DNA of 64,000 nt from Ancylobacter gelatini (GCF_022601675.1 NZ_JAKVIL010000007.1:62001-126000), one strand, 5' to 3'; positions 52,236 through 60,981 are shown, counted from the first letter of the stretch. The notes: generated by a model from the letters alone, not told the origin. Translations and numbers: made by a program.

Positions 52236-53618
52236 TCAGCGGCGCAGCAGTGCGCCGAGTTCGGAAATCGCACTGAGCTCCGGCAGCTTGAGCACCATAT
52301 CGACCAGCCGCCGCGTCTTCTCGTCGCCGAAAAGCGGCGCGATCAAATCTTGCGCCTTAGCGACGACTTCAGCGCGCGGCATAGGATTGTCGGAGGTGCC
52401 GCGCACCGCGGTAATGTGTTTGAAAAGCCGACGGCCGTCCGCCAGCTCGATGGTCAGCTTGGCCTCGCGACGCGGCAGCGCCCGGCCCAGTTCCTCGCTC
52501 GCGATAAGCTCGACTTTCGAACGCAGCGCCAGCACCTCAGGGTCCTTCATGCGCTCTTCGTCATGGATCGAGGCGAACGTGGCCGTGCGGTCGATCAGCA
52601 TGATCGCCAGCATGTGCTGGACGCACACACCGGGCATGCCTCGATTATCGACCACCTTGGCCTCGCGGTCGCCGATCTCGACGACGAGGCGCGTGACGTC
52701 GGCGGCGGTGAAGGCATGGTCGCGTAGCAAATCTTCGGCGGCGTCCAGCGGGGCCTGGATCGGGGAGCCGACGGTCCATTTCTTGATGTTGGAATGGGCG
52801 ATCGCGAAATGCGTGCCGAGCCCGTCGACCAGCCCGGCCGGGTCGCAGTCGGGTCCATAGGCGAGGAAATAATTGTCGGCGCCGGCGAAGGGGTCCTCCA
52901 CGGCGGTGAAGCCAGCATCGACCATCAGCGCGGCGGCTGCGCCATTGCGCGCGGGCATGCCGCCGAACACGAAGGCCTTCACGATGTGGTCGGGGTCGCG
53001 CTGCCAGGCCGCAATGCCGGAGGATTGCTGCGCGGCATAGTCCAGCGCCCAGCGCATCTTGCGGTCGTCGAAGCCGGCAAGGCTCGCCGCTGCCGCCGTC
53101 GCACCGAACAGGCCGGCGACGCTGTGCGTGCTCTTGTGTTCCTGCGCGAAGAAGCGGCGTATGCCGAGCGTCATGGTCACCCGCGAGCCGACATCGTAGC
53201 CGAGCGCCACCGCACGCAGCAAGGCTGCGCCACTGGCTCCCTTCCATTCCCCGATCGCCAGAGCCGCCGGCACCACGGCGCAGCCGGGATGCGACAGCGA
53301 AGGCGCATGGGAATCGTCGGTCTCGTCGGCATGGGCCAGCATGCCATTGGTCAGCGCCGCCTCCAGTGGCCCGACCTTGGTCGCATAGCCGGCTACGGAG
53401 CATAGGGGTGTGCCGGGCACGGCGTCGAGATAGGCAAAGCCGCGCTCGCCGGCGGGAAGCTCGCCGCCGGAGATCATCGAGGCGAGGGTGTCGAGCGTGT
53501 GCAGTATGGCGCGCTCGCTCACGTCCGGCGGGAGCGGCCGCGATGCGGCCTCAGCCATGTAGCGGCTCAATTCGTAGGTAACGGGGCTGACGATCGCGCG
53601 TTTGGTGTCGTTGCTCAT
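52236..53618 (-). CDS. MmgE/PrpD family protein
   Basis: A 460-residue member of the family that includes 2-methylcitrate dehydratase (PrpD) and cis-aconitate decarboxylase. Motifs: HADETDDSHAPSLSHPG near residue 95, and HSNIKKWTVGSPIQAPLDA around 300. It should dehydrate or decarboxylate a multi-carboxylic acid. I start at ATG 53618, preceded by GAGG; the open frame further upstream runs through a G11 tract and has no similarity. Together with the IclR regulator and the TctCBA transporter it forms a carboxylate-catabolism island. Substrate unknown. Confidence 0.88.
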   Translation of the reverse strand: MSNDTKRAIVSPVTYELSRYMAEAASRPLPPDVSERAILHTLDTLASMISGGELPAGERGFAYLDAVPGTPLCSVAGYATKVGPLEAALTNGMLAHADETDDSHAPSLSHPGCAVVPAALAIGEWKGASGAALLRAVALGYDVGSRVTMTLGIRRFFAQEHKSTHSVAGLFGATAAAASLAGFDDRKMRWALDYAAQQSSGIAAWQRDPDHIVKAFVFGGMPARNGAAAALMVDAGFTAVEDPFAGADNYFLAYGPDCDPAGLVDGLGTHFAIAHSNIKKWTVGSPIQAPLDAAEDLLRDHAFTAADVTRLVVEIGDREAKVVDNRGMPGVCVQHMLAIMLIDRTATFASIHDEERMKDPEVLALRSKVELIASEELGRALPRREAKLTIELADGRRLFKHITAVRGTSDNPMPRAEVVAKAQDLIAPLFGDEKTRRLVDMVLKLPELSAISELGALLRR

Positions 53619-53700
53619 GGCGTTTCCTCGGGGTGTCTGTCGGCGCCGGGCACGGTGGCGATGGTTTGATCGTCCGTTGTGGCAAGGCAGTGCCCGGTGC

Positions 53701-53711
53701 GGGGGGGGGGG
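53701..53711. repeat. Homopolymer tract of 11 G
   Basis: Eleven consecutive G (C on the coding strand of the flanking genes) lie between the IclR stop (53719) and the MmgE/PrpD start (53618), about 85 bases upstream of that start. Such tracts are prone to slippage and could vary promoter spacing; they are also typical places for sequencing errors. Confidence 0.9.
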
Positions 53712-53718
53712 CGTGCGG

Positions 53719-54525
53719 TCAGGACACGAGAAAATCCTCGATCCTGCGGGCGTGGGAGATGACGGTCTGTGCGAGATGGGGTGCGGTGTCGGGCAGGAAG
53801 CGGAATTGGGGAATGGTGAGCAGAAGCGAACCGAATCCAAAGCCGGCGCGCGTGCGCAGTGGCACGGCAAGCCCAACGGCGCCGGCGAGACGCTCGCCAT
53901 AGGACAAGGCGAAGCCCTCCCGGCGTATGGCGGTGAGTTGCGCGTGGAGCCGGTCAGGGTCGACCACAGTGGCGTCGGTGATGGGGTTCAGGGCGTGATC
54001 GGCAAGGATCTGCCGCGCCTCGGCGTCATCCAGCGCGGCCAGCGCGGCTTTACCGCTGGCGCCGGCGTGGAGCGGTGAGGTCTCGCCCGGGAGTAGCCGG
54101 TAGCTCAGCGGGCGTCGCGGCTCCTCCACCGCGACCACCACGAGGCTGGCGCTGCGCCGGTCGATCATGTTGAGGCAGACCGTTTCGCCGGTCGCCTCCA
54201 TCAGTTCCCGCATCGAGGCGCGCAGGCCCGCGGAGAACCCGTCCCGGCTGGCAACCAACGCCATGGTCATCAGCATTTCCGGGCCGGCGACCACGCCCCG
54301 CCCGCCGGGCGGACGGCTGACCCAGCCCAGCACTTCCAGCTCTGTGAGCACGCGATGGGTGGTGGGAATGCTCAGCCCCAGCTCGGCGGCAAGCGTGTTG
54401 GCGTGCACCGGGCCATTGGAGCGTGCCACCACGCGGGTGATGGCCAGCCCCTTGCCGAGCGCCGAAAGCTTGGCGTCGGGCTTATATCCCGGCGTGGCGA
54501 CGTCGGGGTTTGCAGCTTTGGGCAT
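53719..54525 (-). CDS. IclR family transcriptional regulator
   Basis: A 268-residue regulator with an N-terminal winged helix (about 20-85; ALGKGLAITRVVARSNGPVH, LGLSIPTTHRVLTELEVLGW) and a GAF-like effector domain (about 100-260; HAGASGKAALAALDD, SYGERLAGAVGLAVPLR). Effector unknown, likely a carboxylate. It is divergent from the tctCBA operon and shares with it a region holding two near-identical 17-bp palindromes that are its probable operators. On its other side is the MmgE/PrpD gene on the same strand. Confidence 0.92.
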   Translation of the reverse strand: MPKAANPDVATPGYKPDAKLSALGKGLAITRVVARSNGPVHANTLAAELGLSIPTTHRVLTELEVLGWVSRPPGGRGVVAGPEMLMTMALVASRDGFSAGLRASMRELMEATGETVCLNMIDRRSASLVVVAVEEPRRPLSYRLLPGETSPLHAGASGKAALAALDDAEARQILADHALNPITDATVVDPDRLHAQLTAIRREGFALSYGERLAGAVGLAVPLRTRAGFGFGSLLLTIPQFRFLPDTAPHLAQTVISHARRIEDFLVS

Positions 54526-54538
54526 AAATGAACCACAT

Positions 54539-54555
54539 ATCCCGGTAAACGAAAT
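54539..54555. promoter_or_regulatory. IclR operator candidate 1
   Basis: atcccggtaaacgaaat, a 17-bp imperfect palindrome with the same layout (6-5-6) and 14 of 17 bases in common with site 2. It lies 14 bases upstream of the iclR start codon, suggesting autoregulation. Confidence 0.6.
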
Positions 54556-54641
54556 CCGCTCTCATAATAATCGCAGTTCGCTGCCGCAGAAGGATGTCGA
54601 CGCTTGCTCGGCCGGAATTCAGAGCCATAAAATAATAACAT

Positions 54642-54658
54642 ATTCCGATAAACGGAAT
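54642..54658. promoter_or_regulatory. IclR operator candidate 2
   Basis: attccgataaacggaat, perfect 6-bp arms (attccg/cggaat) around ataaa, 55 bases upstream of the tctC start. Same form as site 1, 103 bases away. Confidence 0.65.
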
Positions 54659-54712
54659 GAAGGCAAAGAGGCCAGCAGGCCCTTACGTAATGCTCTGGGA
54701 GGAGCGCCAGTC

Positions 54713-55681
54713 ATGAAGCTGAAATCATTGGCCCGGCTCGGCGCCGTGGCCGCACTTGTCGCAGCCTTTGCCGCCCCCGTCACAGCCGCGGATTATCCCA
54801 CCCGCCCGATCACCATGATCGTCGGCTCCGGCGCTGGCGGCATCAACGATCTCATCGCTCGCATCCTTGGTGAGCACATGTCCCGCACGCTCGGCCAGCC
54901 GGTCGTGGTGGAGAACCAGCCCGGCGGCGGCAGCACGATCGCCATCTCGCAGGTCGCGAAAGCCACGCCCGATGGCTATACGCTACTGGTCAACGGCTCG
55001 GTGCACAGCGTGGTTGGCGAGTTGTATCCGAAGTCGGGCATCGACGTTCAGAAGGACCTGGAGAGCGTATCGCTGCTCGCCGGCGTGCCGCTGATCCTCA
55101 CCGTCGCGAAGGCCCTGCCGATCACCGATTTCGCGTCGCTGGTCGCTTATGCCAAGGAGCATCCCAACCAGCTCACCTTCGGCTCGAACGGCCGCGGCAG
55201 CGGTGCCCATCTCGCTGCCGAATTGGTGAAGAGCATGGCCGGCGTGCAGTTCAAGCACATTCCCTACCGTACGACCCCGCAGGCACTGAACGACCTGCTG
55301 ACCGGGCGCATCTCGATCATGCTCGGCACGGTGACGATGTTCTCCCCGCATATCGATTCGGGCGAGGTCCGCCCGATCGCGGTCAGCACCGGCGAGCGCT
55401 CGGCCCTGGTGCCGAACGTACCGACTTTCGATGAGCTCGGCCTCAAGGGCTATGAGGCGTCGAGCTGGACCGCGCTCTACGCCCCCAAGGGCACGCCGCC
55501 CGAGATCATCGCCCGGATCAACACCGGCATCGCTGCGGCGCTTGCCGACGAGGAGGTCAAGAAGCGCTTCGTCCAGCTCGGGCTGATCGCGCCTCCCGAA
55601 CTCGGCCCGAAATACCTGACCAGCTATCTCGACAAGGACATTGCCCGCTGGTCGACGGTGCTGCGCGCCAGCCAGGACTGA
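54713..55681 (+). CDS. tctC: Tripartite tricarboxylate transporter solute-binding protein (TctC/Bug)
   Basis: Periplasmic receptor of the TTT system, 322 residues. Signal peptide MKLKSLARLGAVAALVAAFA...TAA; mature part starts YPTRPITMIVGSGAGGIND, then VVVENQPGGGSTIAI and a late VPNVPTFDELGLKGYEASSW, all Bug-family marks. These proteins bind carboxylates such as citrate, itaconate or aromatic acids; the ligand here is unknown. GGGAGGAG precedes the ATG at 54713. First gene of a long operon with tctB, tctA and catabolic enzymes. Confidence 0.93.
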   Translation: MKLKSLARLGAVAALVAAFAAPVTAADYPTRPITMIVGSGAGGINDLIARILGEHMSRTLGQPVVVENQPGGGSTIAISQVAKATPDGYTLLVNGSVHSVVGELYPKSGIDVQKDLESVSLLAGVPLILTVAKALPITDFASLVAYAKEHPNQLTFGSNGRGSGAHLAAELVKSMAGVQFKHIPYRTTPQALNDLLTGRISIMLGTVTMFSPHIDSGEVRPIAVSTGERSALVPNVPTFDELGLKGYEASSWTALYAPKGTPPEIIARINTGIAAALADEEVKKRFVQLGLIAPPELGPKYLTSYLDKDIARWSTVLRASQD

Positions 55682-55770
55682 GTGGCCAGCTTGAGCGGGG
55701 ACTGACGGCCGGCGCCCGCGCGGGTGCCGCCCCGGTCTCCTCCTTCACACGACGTTCGGGACGCTTGCCT

Positions 55771-56196
55771 ATGTTCTCGCGGGATTTCCTCGCCGGTCTC
55801 ATGATGCTGCTCGTGGCCGGCGCCTTGTTCTTCGACGGACGCGGACTTGAATTCGGGACGCCCGAAATGATGGGCCCCGGGTTCTTTCCCTTCCTCGCCG
55901 CCGGCGGTCTGGCGCTGCTCTCGACCATACTGATGGTGTCGGGCCTGGCGGCCGGCGCGCCCCGGCTGGAGCCGATGGGCGTGCGCGCGCCGGTCATGGT
56001 GATCCTCGCCGGCGTCGCCTTCGCCGTGTTGCTCGATCACGTCGGCGCGCTCGCGGCGACCGTGGCGGTCGTCGTGCTGTGCGCGCTCTCGATCCGCGAT
56101 TTCCGCTGGAAGGAAGTTGCCCTGGTCGCCATCGGCATGGCGGCGCTGGTCGGCTTCCTCTTCGTCTATTTCCTCCAGCTACCGATGGCGATGTGA
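55771..56196 (+). CDS. tctB: Tripartite tricarboxylate transporter small permease (TctB)
   Basis: Small membrane component, 141 residues with four hydrophobic segments (about 5-22, 38-58, 72-105 as a pair, 115-138). The motif GTPEMMGPGFFPFLAAGGL, containing GPGFFP, is characteristic of TctB. I use ATG 55771 over a TTG two codons earlier. The stop overlaps the tctA start (TGATG), so translation is coupled. Confidence 0.9.
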   Translation: MFSRDFLAGLMMLLVAGALFFDGRGLEFGTPEMMGPGFFPFLAAGGLALLSTILMVSGLAAGAPRLEPMGVRAPVMVILAGVAFAVLLDHVGALAATVAVVVLCALSIRDFRWKEVALVAIGMAALVGFLFVYFLQLPMAM

Positions 56197-57698
56197 TGTT
56201 CGATCTCCTGATCACCAATTTCTCGATCGGCATCTCGGCGGCCTTCTCGCCCGAGAACCTGCTGCTGTGCTTCGTCGGCGCGCTGCTCGGCACGCTGATC
56301 GGCGTTCTGCCCGGCATCGGCTCGGTGGCGACCATCGCCATGCTGCTGCCGATCACTTTCGGCCTGCCGCCGACCTCGGCCATGATCATGCTGGCGGGCA
56401 TCTATTACGGCGCCCATTACGGCGGCTCGACCACCGCGATCCTGGTCAACCTGCCGGGCGAGGCGTCCTCGGTCATCACCTGTCTCGATGGCTACGCGCT
56501 GGCGCGGGCGGGGCGGGCAGGGGAAGCGCTGGCACTGGCGGCGATCGGCTCGTTCATCGCCGGCTGCGTCACAACCTTCGCTATCGCCTTCTTCGGCCCG
56601 GCGCTTACCGTCGCCACGCAATGGCTCGGCGCGCCGGACTATTTCGCGCTGATGGTGCTTGGCCTGCTCGCGGTGATCGTGCTGTCGCGCTGCTCGATGC
56701 TGAAAGCGTTGATCATGCTGATGGCAGGCTTCCTCCTCAGCATGGTCGGCACTGACCTCATCACCGCCGAGCCGCGCATGACCTTCGGCCTGCCGGAACT
56801 CTCCGACGGCATCAGCTTCGTGTCGATGTCGATGGGCCTGTTCGGCGTGTCGGAGATCATCGCCAACTATGCCCATGGCACGGAAGGCCGGATCATCACC
56901 CGCAAGATCGAGCGGCTGCTGCCGAGCCGCAAGGTGATGCGCGAGGCCCTGCCCTCCATGCTGCGCGGCACCGGCATCGGCATGTTCCTCGGCATGCTGC
57001 CGGGCGGGGGCGGCGTGCTGTCCTCGTTCTGCTCCTATGCGGTGGAGAAGAAGGTCTCCAAGCATCCCGAGCAGTTCGGTCGCGGCGCGGTCGCGGGCGT
57101 CGCCGGGCCGGAGGCGGCCAATAATGCCGGCGCGCAGGCGTCGTTCATTCCGCTGCTGAGCCTCGGCATCCCATCCAATGCGGTGATGGCGCTGATGGGC
57201 GGGGCGCTGCTGATCCAGGGCATCACGCCCGGCCCGCATGTCATCACCAGCCAGCCCGAGCTGTTCTGGGGCATCGTGGTCAGCATGTGGGTCGGCAATG
57301 TGATGCTGCTGATCATCAACCTGCCGCTGATCGGGCTTTGGGTGAAGCTGCTGGCGGTGCCGTACCGGGTGCTGGCGCCGATGATCCTGGTGTTCTGCTG
57401 CATCGGCGCGTTCAGCGTGCACAACTCGGTGTTCGACGTCCTGCTGATGATGGCTTTCGGCGTGCTCGGCTATCTGCTGATCAAGCTGGAATACGACCCG
57501 ACTCCACTGCTGCTCGCTTTCATCCTCGGCCCGCTCATCGAGGAAAATCTGCGCCGGGCACTGCAGCTCTCGGACGGCAGCCCGGCCGTGTTCATCGAAA
57601 GCCCGATCAGCGCGGTGCTGCTCAGCCTGTCGGTTCTTCTCATCGTGGTCGCTCTCGCGCTGGACTTCCGGGCCCGCCGCGCGGCGGTGGCAGGCTAG
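56196..57698 (+). CDS. tctA: Tripartite tricarboxylate transporter large permease (TctA)
   Basis: Large permease of the TTT system, 500 residues and about twelve membrane helices. The N-terminal half shows GTLIGVLPGIGSVATIAMLL, YYGAHYGGSTTAILVNLPGE and GYALARAGRAGEAL, and the middle EAANNAGAQASFIPLLSLGI: the TctA signatures. It overlaps tctB at its start; the in-frame open stretch upstream belongs to tctB in another frame. Uses ion gradients to import the ligand bound by TctC. Confidence 0.95.
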   Translation: MFDLLITNFSIGISAAFSPENLLLCFVGALLGTLIGVLPGIGSVATIAMLLPITFGLPPTSAMIMLAGIYYGAHYGGSTTAILVNLPGEASSVITCLDGYALARAGRAGEALALAAIGSFIAGCVTTFAIAFFGPALTVATQWLGAPDYFALMVLGLLAVIVLSRCSMLKALIMLMAGFLLSMVGTDLITAEPRMTFGLPELSDGISFVSMSMGLFGVSEIIANYAHGTEGRIITRKIERLLPSRKVMREALPSMLRGTGIGMFLGMLPGGGGVLSSFCSYAVEKKVSKHPEQFGRGAVAGVAGPEAANNAGAQASFIPLLSLGIPSNAVMALMGGALLIQGITPGPHVITSQPELFWGIVVSMWVGNVMLLIINLPLIGLWVKLLAVPYRVLAPMILVFCCIGAFSVHNSVFDVLLMMAFGVLGYLLIKLEYDPTPLLLAFILGPLIEENLRRALQLSDGSPAVFIESPISAVLLSLSVLLIVVALALDFRARRAAVAG

Positions 57699-57707
57699 GG
57701 GCGGGTC

Positions 57708-58490
57708 ATGGAACTGAACCTTAAGGGCCGCCGCGCCCTCATTACCGGCGCTTCGCGCGGCATCGGTCGCGCCATCGCCGACGCGCTGGCGCGCGAGGGC
57801 TGCGATCTCGTACTCGCCGCGCGCTCCGCCGAGGCGCTGGAGGCGGCGCGGACCGAGATCCACGCGCGCCACGGCGTGCGTGTCGAGACCCGCGTGGTCG
57901 ACCTGTCGCGGCTGGAGGATGTCGAAGCCGTCGGCGAGAGTGCCGGCGATATCGACATACTGGTCAACAATGCCGGCGCCGCCGCCCATGGCCATCTGCT
58001 CGATGTACCGGATGCGATGTGGCAGGAGGGCTGGGCGCTCAAGGTGCACGGCACGATCCGCATGTCGCGCGTGATCTATGCCGCGATGAAGGCGCGCGGC
58101 GGCGGCGTCATCGTCAACATCATCGGCTATGCCGGCGAGCGCGTGAATGGCCATTTTCTGGTCGGCAGCACCGGCAATGCCTCGCTGATCGCCTTCACCC
58201 GCGCGCTCGGCTCGGTCAGCCCGGCCGACAATATCCGCGTGGTGGGCATCAATCCCGGCCCGGTGCTGACCGACCGGCTGCGCACCCGGCTGGAAAAGAG
58301 CGCGGCCGAGAAGCTGGGCGACGCCACGCGCTGGCGCGAGCTGACGCGCAGCTACCCGTTCGGCCGTCCGGCGCTGCCCGAGGAAGTGGCCGATGCCGCC
58401 TGCTTCCTCGCCTCGCCGCGCGCCGCCTACGTCACCGGCACCACGCTCACCCTCGATGGTGGCCTGACCTATCGGCCGCCCACGGAATGA
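57708..58490 (+). CDS. SDR family oxidoreductase
   Basis: A 260-residue short-chain dehydrogenase: LITGASRGIGRAIADALARE at the N-terminus, LVNNAGAAAHG, and TGTTLTLDGGLTYRPP at the end. In the catalytic region the usual Tyr-x3-Lys is not evident: IIGYAGERVNGHFLVGSTGN contains no Lys four residues after a Tyr, so activity may differ from classical SDRs. It starts nine bases after tctA in the same operon and presumably acts on a hydroxyacyl intermediate; this is inference. Confidence 0.82.
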   Translation: MELNLKGRRALITGASRGIGRAIADALAREGCDLVLAARSAEALEAARTEIHARHGVRVETRVVDLSRLEDVEAVGESAGDIDILVNNAGAAAHGHLLDVPDAMWQEGWALKVHGTIRMSRVIYAAMKARGGGVIVNIIGYAGERVNGHFLVGSTGNASLIAFTRALGSVSPADNIRVVGINPGPVLTDRLRTRLEKSAAEKLGDATRWRELTRSYPFGRPALPEEVADAACFLASPRAAYVTGTTLTLDGGLTYRPPTE

Positions 58491-58542
58491 GGCCCGACGG
58501 GCCGCAGCTTCACACGAGACCCGCCTTCATGAGGATGCCGCT

Positions 58543-58962
58543 ATGAATTCTCCTCCCCAGACCCGATCGATGTGGCTGCCCGGTGGGGCCGCCTCGGTGG
58601 ACGCGCAGGGCCGGCCGGTGCTGGTCGGCGGCGAATGCCGTGCCTGCCACACCCGGATGTTCCCCAAGACCACCGTATGCTGCGCCTGCATGAGCGAGGA
58701 CGTGGCCGACGCGCCGCTGCCCTCGGAAGGCACGCTCTACAGCTTCACCCAGGTTCATGTCGGCCCGGCGCAATGGAACAAGCCGCTGGTCGTCGGCTAT
58801 GTCGACCTGCCCGACGGGGTGCGGCTGTTCTCCCACCTGCGCAACTCGGCGGCGCTGGCGATCGGCGGGCCGGTCCACCTCACCCTCGGCCAGGTCGGAA
58901 CCTCCGCAGAGGGCGAAGCCATTACCACCTTCATGTTCGCAGCCGGGGAGCAGCCGCAATGA
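58543..58962 (+). CDS. Zn-ribbon / OB-fold protein (DUF35) partner of the thiolase
   Basis: A 139-residue protein: N-terminal zinc ribbon with two CxxC-type pairs (GECRACHTRMFP and VCCACM), then an OB-fold (about 60-135; GTLYSFTQVHVGP, VVGYVDLPDGVRLF). DUF35 proteins form complexes with SCP2-type thiolases or HMG-CoA synthase-like enzymes and help transfer acyl intermediates. Its stop overlaps the thiolase start (ATGA at 58959-58962), strongly supporting such a complex here. Confidence 0.88.
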   Translation: MNSPPQTRSMWLPGGAASVDAQGRPVLVGGECRACHTRMFPKTTVCCACMSEDVADAPLPSEGTLYSFTQVHVGPAQWNKPLVVGYVDLPDGVRLFSHLRNSAALAIGGPVHLTLGQVGTSAEGEAITTFMFAAGEQPQ

Positions 58963-60101
58963 GCACCGCTTATGTGATCGGGATCGGCATGGTCCCGTTC
59001 GGCAAGTTCCCCCAGCGCACCGTGGTCGACTTGGCATGGCCGGCGGTCAAGGCGGCGATCACCGATTCCGGGATCGATCCGCGCAAGATCGAGGCGGCGT
59101 TCTGCGGCACCACCTTCGGCGGCATGATGACCGGCCAGCGCGTGCTCGGCCATATCGGCCTCTCCGGCATCCCCGTCACCAATATCGAGAATGCCTGTTC
59201 CTCGTCATCGACCGCGCTGCGGCAGGCGGTGACGGCAGTGCGCGCCGGACAGCATGACGTCGTGCTGGTGCTCGGCGTCGAGAAGCTGACCAAGTTCGGT
59301 GGCGGCGTGCTGCCGCTGGAACTGGAGGACTGGGATGTCAGCCAGGGCATGATGATGCCTGCTCTCTACGCCATGCGCGCCCAGCGCTACATGCACGATT
59401 ACGAACTGACGCCGGAGCAACTCGCTGGAGTCTCGGTGAAGAACCGCAAGAACGGCGCGCTCAATCCCGACGCGCAGATGCGCGAACCGGTGACGGTCGA
59501 GCAGGTGCTGGCCTCGCGCCCGGTGGCCGATCCCTTCACCCTGCTGCAATGCTGCCCGACCGGCGACGGCGCGGCGGCGCTGCTGGTGGCGAGCGAGAAG
59601 GTCGCGGCCCAGCTCGGGAATCGCGCCATCAAGGTTCTCGCCTCCGACCTGACCTCCGGCCGCTACACGCCCGGCTATCGCGACATGACGATCCCCGAAA
59701 TCACCGTGCGTGGTGCCCATGAGGCCTATGAGGAAGCCGGTCTCGGCCCCGACGAGATCGACGTCGCCGAGGTGCACGACGCCTTCTCCATCGCTGAACT
59801 GCTCTATTACGAGGCCTTCGGTTTTTGCGGGCGCGGCGAGGCCGGGCGGATGATCAGCGAGGGCGAGACCGCGATCGGCGGGCGCATTCCGGTCAACCCG
59901 TCCGGCGGGCTGCTGGCCAAGGGGCATCCGATCGGCGCCACCGGCGCGGCGCAGGCGGTGGAGATCGTGCGCCAACTCCGCGGCGAGGCCGGAGCCCGGC
60001 AGGTCGAGAGCGCGCGGATCGGGCTGAGCCATGCCACCGGCGGCGGCATCACCGGCTTCGACCATGGCGCTTGCGCCATCCATATCTTCGCGCGGGCCTG
60101 A
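58959..60101 (+). CDS. Thiolase family protein (SCP2/lipid-transfer type)
   Basis: A 380-residue thiolase. The nucleophilic Cys is in NIENACSSSSTALRQAV; VAEVHDAFSIAELLYYEA and NPSGGLLAKGHPIGATGAAQ give the His and second-site residues. As in the SCP2/DUF35-linked group, the usual C-terminal CGGG motif is replaced by SHATGGGITGFDHGACAIH. It may cleave or retro-condense a branched beta-ketoacyl- or beta-hydroxyacyl-CoA. I start at ATG 58959; the longer frame runs back through the DUF35 gene. Followed four bases later by the second iclR. Confidence 0.9.
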   Translation: MSTAYVIGIGMVPFGKFPQRTVVDLAWPAVKAAITDSGIDPRKIEAAFCGTTFGGMMTGQRVLGHIGLSGIPVTNIENACSSSSTALRQAVTAVRAGQHDVVLVLGVEKLTKFGGGVLPLELEDWDVSQGMMMPALYAMRAQRYMHDYELTPEQLAGVSVKNRKNGALNPDAQMREPVTVEQVLASRPVADPFTLLQCCPTGDGAAALLVASEKVAAQLGNRAIKVLASDLTSGRYTPGYRDMTIPEITVRGAHEAYEEAGLGPDEIDVAEVHDAFSIAELLYYEAFGFCGRGEAGRMISEGETAIGGRIPVNPSGGLLAKGHPIGATGAAQAVEIVRQLRGEAGARQVESARIGLSHATGGGITGFDHGACAIHIFARA

Positions 60102-60104
60102 ACC

Positions 60105-60911
60105 ATGGCGCGCCCGAAGATGGAACTCGTTCACGACCAGCCGCTCTCGGCCTCGCGGCTCGACGCCAGCGGCACCGTTGCGCGCGCGCTCGCGGTGCTG
60201 CGCACCATCGCCGATGCCGGCGGCGAAGTGGGGGTGAAGCAGGTGTCGGACGCGCTTCACCTGCCGATGAGCACCGCTCACCGGCTGCTCGACCTGCTCA
60301 GCGCCGAGGGCTATGTCGAGCGCGATCCGGAGCGCCGGCGCTACCGCGCGGGGCTGGAATGGTTGCGGGTGTCGAACCGCATCCTCAGCCAGGAAAGCCT
60401 GCCGCGCCTCGCCGCGCCAATTCTCGCCGACCTCGCGCGCGAGAGCGACGAGACCGCGCTGCTGGCGCTGCACCAGCCCGCTTCCGGCGCGATGATCTTC
60501 GCGGCCAAGGCCGACAGCCCGCAGCCGCTGCGCTACGAGATCGACATGTATGTGCGCTTGCCGCTGGTGTGGGGCGCGTCGGGTCTGGCGATCCTAGCCT
60601 TTCTTGGCGTGCGCGAGCAGCAGGCGGTGATGGGCCAGCCGCAGCGGCGTTCGGCCTCCGACGGCTCTTTTGACGAGGCAAGCGTGCGCGAGCGCCTGAC
60701 CGAGGTCGCCGCCAGGGGCTATGCGCTGACAAGGGGCGAGAAGGTCGCCGACGCGGTGGGCATCGCCGTGCCGCTGCGCGTCAGCGGTTCGGGCGTCGTC
60801 GGCTCGCTCGGCCTGACCATACCCGCGTCCCGCTACGAACCCCTGCACAAGGAAGTCTACGTCGCCAGCCTGAAGGCGGCGGCGTCCCGGCTGCTGGCGC
60901 GCGCCGGCTGA
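60105..60911 (+). CDS. IclR family transcriptional regulator
   Basis: A 268-residue IclR protein, the second in this island. Winged helix about 20-85 (GTVARALAVLRTIADAGGEV, LHLPMSTAHRLLDLLSAEGYV) and effector domain about 100-265 (ETALLALHQPASGAMIF, YALTRGEKVADAVGIAVPL). The domain starts KPxx-like with RLPLVWGASGLAILAF in place of the usual HAGASGKAxLA block. Being inside the operon, it may regulate the enzymes or a remote target; effector unknown. Confidence 0.9.
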   Translation: MARPKMELVHDQPLSASRLDASGTVARALAVLRTIADAGGEVGVKQVSDALHLPMSTAHRLLDLLSAEGYVERDPERRRYRAGLEWLRVSNRILSQESLPRLAAPILADLARESDETALLALHQPASGAMIFAAKADSPQPLRYEIDMYVRLPLVWGASGLAILAFLGVREQQAVMGQPQRRSASDGSFDEASVRERLTEVAARGYALTRGEKVADAVGIAVPLRVSGSGVVGSLGLTIPASRYEPLHKEVYVASLKAAASRLLARAG

Positions 60912-60932
60912 CACGATTGAAACCCGCGACCG

Positions 60933-60954
60933 CGCCCGGCCCCAGGGCCGGGCG
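60933..60954 (+). other. Intercistronic hairpin between iclR and caiB-type gene
   Basis: cgcccggcc (60933-60941) and ggccgggcg (60946-60954) are exact complements with a 4-base loop and no T-run. Likely an RNA stability or partial-termination element within the operon. Confidence 0.5.
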
Positions 60955-60981
60955 GTCCAGAAGCGAGAACGAGGCGCAAGG

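Noticed and set aside
53619..53900. N-terminal extension of the MmgE/PrpD protein through the G11 tract.
   Set aside because: Pro/Ser/Arg-rich with no similarity, overlaps the iclR 3' end, and a good ribosome site exists at 53618.
56166..58154. Minus-strand open frame of about 660 codons opposite tctA and the SDR.
   Set aside because: His/Gln/Arg/Asp-rich translation typical of antisense of membrane-protein genes; the plus strand has TctA motifs.
60912..60981. Hairpin before the CoA-transferase as a transcription terminator.
   Set aside because: No T-run follows the stem and the next gene appears to belong to the same operon.
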